Below are positions 4,730-9,533 of a DNA stretch of 9,533 nt, piece by piece. Origin of the DNA: Trebonia sp. (GTDB lineage: Bacteria; Actinomycetota; Actinomycetes; Streptosporangiales; Streptosporangiaceae); contig JASHXJ010000655.1 in NCBI GenBank assembly GCA_030043595.1, positions 1 through 9,533 on the forward strand, written 5' to 3'. A model generated the notes under the pieces. That model was not told the origin of the DNA, did not search any database, and saw only the letters and a list, made by a program, of their open reading frames with translations. The position numbers and the translations under genes are program-made. Positions within the stretch are counted from its first letter, which is position 1. The number at the start of each line of letters is the position of its first letter.

Positions 4730-6880
4730 GTGCGCGTGATCATCGCCGGCGGCGGCACCGGAGGGCTCGCGACGGCAGTCGCCCTCCGGAAGGCAGGCAT
4801 CGAGCCGCTGGTGCTGGAGCAGGCGCCCGCGTTCATCGCCATCGGAGCGGGTCTCGGGCTCTACGCGAACGCCATGAAGGCGCTCAGTTACCTCGGAGCC
4901 GACGCCTACTGGCGGCAGAACGTCGCGCGCATCGACGTTTCCGAGCAGCGCGGGCTCAGCGACGACCAGCTCATCACCTCGTCGTCGCTTGAACCGCAGG
5001 CAGCGAAATACGGCGAGCACTACTACTGCGGGCACCGCGCCGATCTGCTGACCAGCCTGCTGCAGGCGCTGCCGCCTGAGTGCGTGCGCACCGGCAGCCG
5101 TGTCGTGGCCTTCGAGGAGACCGGGCGCGACGTGCGCGTCCAGCTGGAGAACGGCGGGGAAATACGCGGTGACCTGCTCGTCGGCGCGGATGGCCTGCGC
5201 TCGGCGACCCGCACGCTGCTCATGGGCGAGCGGGAGGCCCGGTTCACCGGCGTGGTTGTCTGGCGCGGGCTGATCGCCAGAGACAAGGTGCCCCAGCGGT
5301 ACGACGGGAAGATCATGTCCTGGTACGGGCCGCACCGCCATGTCCTGCTGTACCCGCTGCGGCACGACAGGCACCCGGACAGCGTATACAGCCTGAGCGC
5401 GTTCGTGCCTGCCACCGAAGTGCACCGCGAGTCCTGGACCGCCTCCGGCGACCTGGCCGACCTGCACGCTTCGCTCGCGGACGCCTGCCCGGCGATGCAC
5501 GAACTCCTCGCCCTGATGGACGAGGCGCTGATCACCGGGATCTACTTCCGCGACCCGCTCGAGACCTGGGGGTCAGCGCGCGTCGTCCTGCTGGGCGACG
5601 CCGCGCACCCCGCGCCGCCCAGCGCGGGGCAAGGCGCAGGCATGGCGCTGGAAGACGCCGTCATGCTCGCGGCCTGCCTGCAGCGGGCCGGGACAGGGAA
5701 CGAGCGGGCAGCCCTGGCGGAATACACCGTCCGGCGCCAAGCGCGCACGACACGGATGCTCGAGTCCTCTCGGGTTAACCTGCGCAACAGCCAGACCAGC
5801 GATCCAGTCCAGGTGCGGGCCCGCAACGGCTACGTCCGCGGCCTACGGCGGCTCAGCCCCATCGGCCCGCCCATGCAGGAATGGCTGCTCGCGCACGACC
5901 CGGTCGCCGCCGCGCTAAGCTCCCCCGCGGAGTTCGAGCGCAACCTCGTCGTTCCGGGCAACCCGATGCGCCGACCAGAGTCGCGGCGGGCTTTCGACCT
6001 GTGGCGCGCGGCGCTGACGGGCGAGCACCGGGCGGCGGGCTGGCTCGGCGAGCGCCAGGGCTACGCCGAGTTCGTGCGTGGCACGCTGCACCGAGCTGAC
6101 GGGAGCGCGACCGCCACGGCGGTCAGCTGCGACGGAACGCCGGCCCTGCAGGTCCGGCGACCGTCGCGGGACAGCGCGCCGGTGGTCCTGCACCTGCACG
6201 GCGGCGGCTACGTGATGGGCTCGGCTGAGCTCTCGGCGCCGCTCGCCGGACGGCTGGCGGAGGTGGCCGACGGCTGGTCGCTTATCCCCGACTACCGGCT
6301 CGCACCGGAGCATCCGTTCCCGGCGGCGCTGCACGACGTCCTGGCTGCCTACCGCTGGCTGGCCCGCCAGTACCCGCGGGCCCCGATCATCGTCAGCGGC
6401 GAATGCGCGGGCGGCGGCCTTGCCCTGAGCCTCGCCCTCGCGCTGCGCGACGCGGACGGACCGGGGCGCGCCAGCCGGATGCCCGCGGGGATCCATGTCG
6501 TCTCGCCCTTCTGCGACCTGGCGCTCTCGGCGGAGCAGATAAGTCCCGCCGCCGACGCCGATCCGTGGTTCAACCGCATCGCGCTGATACAGCGTGCCGC
6601 CTGCTACATCCACGACACCGACCCTGGCCAGGCCCTGGTGTCACCGCTGCGGGCGGACCTGTCCGGGCTGCCGCCGCTGCTCATCCAGGCGGCCGAGCCA
6701 GAGGCGCTGTTCGCTAGCGCGCAGCGGCTGGCCGACCGGGCCCGCCGCGCCGGCGTCCCGGTCACGTTCAGCCCGGCCGCCGACAGCGTGCATTCCTTCA
6801 TCCTGTTCGATTTCCTGCCAGAGACCGACCGGGCACTGGCGGAGTTCGCTACATTCGCGGCCGCGGTGGGCGCGGACTAG
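4730..6880 (+). CDS. Fusion protein: FAD-dependent aromatic-type monooxygenase plus HSL-type alpha/beta hydrolase
   Basis: 716 residues in one uninterrupted frame. Residues 1 to about 395 form a group A flavoprotein monooxygenase: GGGTGG at 7-12 (GxGxxG, FAD ADP part), VGADGLRS at 151-158 (DG motif) and LLGDAAHPAPPSAGQGAG at 287-304 (GD motif). Such enzymes use NAD(P)H and O2 to hydroxylate rings, as salicylate and 3-hydroxybenzoate 6-hydroxylases do. Residues about 410-716 form a hormone-sensitive-lipase-type hydrolase: HGGG oxyanion motif at 490-493, DYRLAPEHPFPAA at 521-533 and the His in VHSF (His688). The nucleophile elbow reads GECAGG (557-562), so Cys559 replaces the usual Ser. The usual acid motif is altered to AEPEAL (655-660). 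The start is GTG at 4730, 16 bp after the MetE-like stop, without a clear ribosome binding site, so translational coupling is likely. No ribosome binding site supports an internal start near Met413. Coupled hydroxylation and ester/thioester chemistry is plausible but unproven. Confidence 0.88.
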   Translation: MRVIIAGGGTGGLATAVALRKAGIEPLVLEQAPAFIAIGAGLGLYANAMKALSYLGADAYWRQNVARIDVSEQRGLSDDQLITSSSLEPQAAKYGEHYYCGHRADLLTSLLQALPPECVRTGSRVVAFEETGRDVRVQLENGGEIRGDLLVGADGLRSATRTLLMGEREARFTGVVVWRGLIARDKVPQRYDGKIMSWYGPHRHVLLYPLRHDRHPDSVYSLSAFVPATEVHRESWTASGDLADLHASLADACPAMHELLALMDEALITGIYFRDPLETWGSARVVLLGDAAHPAPPSAGQGAGMALEDAVMLAACLQRAGTGNERAALAEYTVRRQARTTRMLESSRVNLRNSQTSDPVQVRARNGYVRGLRRLSPIGPPMQEWLLAHDPVAAALSSPAEFERNLVVPGNPMRRPESRRAFDLWRAALTGEHRAAGWLGERQGYAEFVRGTLHRADGSATATAVSCDGTPALQVRRPSRDSAPVVLHLHGGGYVMGSAELSAPLAGRLAEVADGWSLIPDYRLAPEHPFPAALHDVLAAYRWLARQYPRAPIIVSGECAGGGLALSLALALRDADGPGRASRMPAGIHVVSPFCDLALSAEQISPAADADPWFNRIALIQRAACYIHDTDPGQALVSPLRADLSGLPPLLIQAAEPEALFASAQRLADRARRAGVPVTFSPAADSVHSFILFDFLPETDRALAEFATFAAAVGAD

Positions 6881-7878
6881 GCCACAACCGCTGGCAGGTG
6901 ACCCTGATCCACCAGCCACTGCACCGTGTCCTGGAGGGTCACCCGCAGGTCGCGTGGGGTGATGCCCAGTTCGCTCACGGTCCTGGAGTCGTCGCAGTGC
7001 GGTTCTAGCGCGGAGATCCACACGCCCTCGTGGCTGAAGGGGAGCCGGCCAGGGATCACGCGCTGCATCAGGTCGGCCACGCGGCTGATGGCCAGGGCCA
7101 TGCCAGCGGGCGTGGCCACGATCCGGCCGCGGCGGCCGGTGATCTGCTGCAGCGTCGCGATGAGGTCCGGCAAGGCGATGAAGTGCCCGGTGATCATGTA
7201 GCGGCGGGGGCCCCGGCCGGGCTCCATGACCGCGGCGTGCACCGCCGCCACATCCCTGACATCGACCAGCAGGCTGCCGCCGTGCATGGTGAGGCCGCTT
7301 TTGGCGAACTCGGCGATGGTCCGGTTGCTGTCCCCCAGGTAAGGGTCGTCGGGCCCGATCACTCCCCCCGGGTAGACGATCACCACGGGCGCGCCCTGCT
7401 CCTGGTAGCGGCGCGCGGCCTGTTCGGATTCGGCTTTGGACAGGCAGTAGGGGCAGCGCGGCCGGGTCACCGGCGAATCGGGAGTCAGCACAGCGCCCCG
7501 CGGCTGCGGCGGAAGAAGCGCCACGAAGCTGGAGACGTGCACGACGGGGTCCAGTCCCAGGCGGACCGCCGCTCCCAGGACGGTCTTGGTGGCGCGCAGG
7601 TTGGTCTCGCGCACCCGCACTGCCGCCCGCGGGTCGAGCGAGTAGACGGCCGCCGCGTGCAGCACCGCGTCGCAGCCCGCCATGGCCTCCTCCACCGACT
7701 GCGGCACGGTCACGTCGCCCTGGACGGATTCGACGTCCGCCACTCCCAGCGGGGAAAGGCTGCGGGCCACCTGGTCACGCGACCGCACCAGCAGCCGGAC
7801 CTGATGGCCGGCAGAGACAAGGGCGGCGACTGAATGGCAGCCGACGAACCCGGTCCCTCCCGTGACGAGCACTCTCAT
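6877..7878 (-). CDS. Extended SDR: NAD(P)-dependent epimerase/dehydratase or reductase (dihydroflavonol-reductase-like)
   Basis: 333 residues. The N-terminal Rossmann motif TGGTGFVG (residues 6-13) binds NAD(P). Further signatures are the acid GDVT at 54-57, HAAAVYS at 74-80, the catalytic Ser116/Ser117 in VHVSSF and YxxxK as Tyr144-Lys148 in PYCLSKAE. The complete catalytic set suggests an active oxidoreductase or epimerase on a carbonyl or sugar-nucleotide substrate in the cytoplasm. The segment YPGGVIGPDDP (169-179) and overall length are typical of the group containing dihydroflavonol 4-reductases and NAD-dependent epimerases. The start at ATG 7878 agrees with the Rossmann motif beginning at residue 2. 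A G-rich stretch (GGGGGT, then AGAGGG) precedes it. The gene is convergent to the fusion gene and shares its stop tetranucleotide CTAG. It has its own upstream region, so joint regulation with the plus-strand operon is not shown. The substrate is unknown. Confidence 0.88.
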   Translation of the reverse strand: MRVLVTGGTGFVGCHSVAALVSAGHQVRLLVRSRDQVARSLSPLGVADVESVQGDVTVPQSVEEAMAGCDAVLHAAAVYSLDPRAAVRVRETNLRATKTVLGAAVRLGLDPVVHVSSFVALLPPQPRGAVLTPDSPVTRPRCPYCLSKAESEQAARRYQEQGAPVVIVYPGGVIGPDDPYLGDSNRTIAEFAKSGLTMHGGSLLVDVRDVAAVHAAVMEPGRGPRRYMITGHFIALPDLIATLQQITGRRGRIVATPAGMALAISRVADLMQRVIPGRLPFSHEGVWISALEPHCDDSRTVSELGITPRDLRVTLQDTVQWLVDQGHLPAVVA

Positions 7879-8038
7879 ATCCCTCTACCCCCACCCAGAG
7901 ACCGCCCGGCCGCAATGCCCGGCGCTGCATGCATTATCCTCACAAGTCCGGATCTTGGGACCAGAAGCTCGCAGCGATCGCCGCGGCGCTGGCGTGAGGA
8001 TTCCGGTTCTGCTTCGCCGTGCCTTTCATAAAGATCGC
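7879..8038 (-). promoter_or_regulatory. Probable promoter region of the SDR gene
   Basis: This 160-bp gap lies between the stop of the secreted repeat protein and the start of the SDR gene, both on the minus strand. A GATAAT hexamer (7938-7933) could serve as -10, about 55 nt upstream of the ATG. No convincing -35 is found at 15-18 nt. I see no strong terminator hairpin behind the upstream gene, so readthrough into the SDR gene cannot be excluded. Confidence 0.3.
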
Positions 8039-9268
8039 TCAGGCCGGCGGGCGGAGGCGGGTCACCCGCCAGTTCTTCCCGTTCCAGAACGCGGCCAGCG
8101 TACTGAGCGAGGACGAGGTCGCGGGGCCGGTCTCGCCGATCGCCACGCAGTCCTTGGCGGTCAGGCAGCTCACGCCGCCAAGGCCGTCCGAGTTGCCCCT
8201 GGCCGGTGCCGGGAAGGACTGCGGTGACCATGACCTGCCGTTGTAGGCCAGGGCGACGGCGCGGGCGGCTTTCCCGGATCCCGTGCTGCCGGTCGCGACG
8301 CAGAACCGTGCAGTGCTGCACGAGACCCCGAGCAGCAGCGAGGAGCTGGTCCCCTTCGGCCATCTCATCCGGCCGGTCGTCCAGGTCTTGCCGGCCAGCA
8401 CCTCAGTGAACGCCAGGCCCTTGCCGGCCGTCAGGCCGGCATCGTCAAAACCGGTCGCGGCGCAGCTCGTCGCGGCTGAGCACGACACGGCGACGAGCTC
8501 AGGAATCTTGATCCCGGCGGGAACCCGCACCGTTGCCGGGGTGAAGGACTTGCCGTTCCAGGTGGCGATGAACGCGTCCGGGATGGCCGCGGCCCCGTAG
8601 GAGTTGCCGACCGCGACGCAGCGCGCGACCGCGACGCAGGACACGTCGCCGAACAGCACGAGGTCAGCCCCGGCCGGCAGCGGCACCTGGCGCGCGGCCC
8701 ACCTCGCGCCGTCCCAGGTCTCGACGAGCATCGGGGAGGTGGTTGTGCCGTTGTTCAGCACCGACCCGACCGCGACGCAGTACCTGGCCGTCACGCAGGA
8801 CACGGCATTCAGGCCGACACTGATGACGCCGCTGGGCGCCGGCGGCACCGGCGTCAGCCGGAGCGTGCCGCGGCCGTTCCAGGTGACGGCGAACATGCCA
8901 AGGCCGCCCGAGACGGTGTCGCTGATGTCCTGGCCAACCGCGACGCAGCCGCCCGCCTTGCAGGACACGCCGGTCAGCGCGACCTCGCTGACGCCTTTGA
9001 TGGCCGGCACGGCGAGGATCCGCCATGCCCTCCCGTTCCACCCCAGCGCGACCGAGGAGACGTTCTGTGCCGTGAGGTTGAAGTCCGCCCCGATGGCGAG
9101 GCAGAACGCCGGGGAGCCGCACGAGATCTTGCTGATCTCGATGGCGGTCGCGGTGATCGCGCCAGGAGCGGCCAAGGCGCGGGGAGCGGCGGGAGCGGCG
9201 GACGCCGGGACGACAGCGCAGGTCAAGAGCGCGAGCGCAGCCAGCCCTGACAGCACGATCGCGCGCAT
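8039..9268 (-). CDS. Secreted protein of seven Cys-pair repeats, probable beta-propeller
   Basis: 409 residues with no enzyme motif that I recognise. Start ATG 9268 is chosen because GGAGAGG lies 6 nt upstream and a Sec signal peptide follows directly: MRAIVLSGLAALALLTC with a likely cleavage after PASA (residues 21-24). The frame is open further upstream, but that part overlaps the kinase gene. The mature protein is built of seven repeats of 51-55 residues. Each begins with VSC-x5-C-VAVG-like sequence, with Cys pairs at 50/56, 103/108, 158/164, 211/217, 263/269, 317/323 and 368/374. Each also contains a W(N/D)GxxW-like strand (for example 77-82, 185-190, 395-400). Seven equal units with an aromatic strand motif suggest a seven-bladed propeller with one disulfide per blade (inference). 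It may bind a surface or extracellular ligand. The gene starts 14 bp after the kinase stop, so they are probably co-transcribed. Confidence 0.8.
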   Translation of the reverse strand: MRAIVLSGLAALALLTCAVVPASAAPAAPRALAAPGAITATAIEISKISCGSPAFCLAIGADFNLTAQNVSSVALGWNGRAWRILAVPAIKGVSEVALTGVSCKAGGCVAVGQDISDTVSGGLGMFAVTWNGRGTLRLTPVPPAPSGVISVGLNAVSCVTARYCVAVGSVLNNGTTTSPMLVETWDGARWAARQVPLPAGADLVLFGDVSCVAVARCVAVGNSYGAAAIPDAFIATWNGKSFTPATVRVPAGIKIPELVAVSCSAATSCAATGFDDAGLTAGKGLAFTEVLAGKTWTTGRMRWPKGTSSSLLLGVSCSTARFCVATGSTGSGKAARAVALAYNGRSWSPQSFPAPARGNSDGLGGVSCLTAKDCVAIGETGPATSSSLSTLAAFWNGKNWRVTRLRPPA

Positions 9269-9274
9269 TGAGCA

Positions 9275-9281
9275 CCTCTCC
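9275..9281 (-). promoter_or_regulatory. Ribosome binding site GGAGAGG of the secreted repeat protein
   Basis: GGAGAGG lies 6 nt before the ATG at 9268, immediately after the stop of the kinase gene. It decides this start over upstream in-frame codons and puts the signal peptide at the N-terminus. Confidence 0.75.
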
Positions 9282-9282
9282 G

Positions 9283-9533
9283 TCACGGGCCTGCGGCCTG
9301 CTCGCCCGCTGAGGTCTCGAAGTCGGCGAGCTTGCGCAGACGGGCCACGATGTCGTGGTGAACCTGGCCCGGGGACCGGCTGCCGTCGACCGCGAACATC
9401 CATTCCCGGCCCGCGTAGTACTCCAGCAGCGGGATCGTCTTCTCCCGGTAGACGTGCAGCCGGTGGGCGATGACCTCTTCAGTGTCGTCGGAGCCCCGGC
9501 TGCGGGCCATCAGGCGGCGGATCAGTTCCGCGT
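9283..9533 (-). CDS. Adenylate kinase-type nucleoside monophosphate kinase, C-terminal part only
   Basis: About 82 C-terminal residues are inside the window; the frame is open to the right edge, so the N-terminus lies beyond 9533. The sequence AELIRRLMARSRG, then SDDTEEVIAHRLHVYREKT, IPLLEYY and FAVDGSRSPGQVHHDI follows the C-terminal pattern of adenylate kinases (R..DD.EE....RL..Y...T.PL..YY ... VDG). The family transfers phosphate from ATP to AMP or another NMP in the cytosol. The stretch before SDD is short, which suggests the short-lid type. The Arg that normally sits two residues before DD appears one position earlier (RGSDD rather than GRxDD), a small departure at a phosphate-contacting site. 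The next gene is a secreted repeat protein rather than the map or infA genes that usually follow the housekeeping adk in actinobacteria, so this may be a second paralogue (inference). The P-loop cannot be checked here. Confidence 0.75.
   Translation of the reverse strand, partial: AELIRRLMARSRGSDDTEEVIAHRLHVYREKTIPLLEYYAGREWMFAVDGSRSPGQVHHDIVARLRKLADFETSAGEQAAGP

Noticed and set aside
3529..4842. Minus-strand 437-codon open frame antisense to the MetE-like gene
   Set aside because: It shows the same antisense composition effect. The plus strand encodes a protein with all zinc-site motifs, and the antisense frame also crosses two gene boundaries.
5966..6880. Separate hydrolase gene starting at the internal ATG of residue 413
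   Set aside because: No purine-rich ribosome binding site precedes this ATG and the frame is continuous with the monooxygenase, so one fusion protein is the simpler reading.
8039..9268. Tandem DNA repeats or CRISPR-like array in the repeat-protein gene
   Set aside because: Recurring ACCGCGACGCAG-like segments are the coding sequence of the protein repeats, spaced about 155-165 bp and diverged. They are not an array of short identical repeats with spacers.

Overview
The window looks like chromosomal DNA of a high-GC actinomycete. The GC content is very high and third codon positions are strongly G/C. Several starts are GTG, ribosome binding sites are GGGAG or GAAGGGA types, and both a lipoprotein signal peptide and a Sec signal peptide are visible. 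I cannot name the genus from sequence alone; a soil actinobacterium is the best inference. No RNA gene, insertion sequence, CRISPR array or phage gene is visible.

Layout. Position 1-710 (minus) is the N-terminal part of a PstS-type phosphate-binding lipoprotein, cut by the window edge, preceded by a 375-bp gene-free and locally AT-rich stretch. From 1086 to 7878 lies an accessory metabolic block. It holds a two-component flavin-dependent aromatic hydroxylase of the HpaB family (minus), a GntR/FCD regulator (minus) and, divergent from the regulator, a stand-alone zinc-site methyltransferase/thiol-alkyltransferase of the MetE-C family (plus). Only 16 bp behind that enzyme is a 716-residue fusion of an FAD monooxygenase with an alpha/beta hydrolase (plus). 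A convergent extended SDR reductase/epimerase (minus) shares its stop tetranucleotide with the fusion gene. From 8039 to 9533 (minus) are the C-terminal end of an adenylate-kinase-type enzyme and a secreted protein of seven Cys-pair repeats, 14 bp apart and probably co-transcribed.

How the genes may work together (inference). The GntR/FCD regulator and the MetE-like gene are separated by 98 bp. This gap contains a perfect AT-rich palindrome that overlaps -10-like sequences on both strands, a natural place for ligand-controlled repression of both transcripts. The HpaB-like enzyme and the MetE-like enzyme have the same GAAGGGA ribosome binding site at the same 7-nt distance. The enzyme set (two ring or carbonyl-oxidising flavoenzymes, a hydrolase, a thiol/methyl transfer enzyme and an NAD(P)-dependent SDR) fits a small-molecule degradation or tailoring pathway for an aromatic or methylated compound. 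The substrate is not deducible here. No flavin reductase partner for the HpaB-like enzyme is present.

The most unusual items are the monooxygenase-hydrolase fusion, and its hydrolase half carrying Cys instead of the nucleophilic Ser together with a disrupted acid position. Next are the MetE-like enzyme linked to an aromatic-type oxygenase cluster and the seven-repeat secreted protein.
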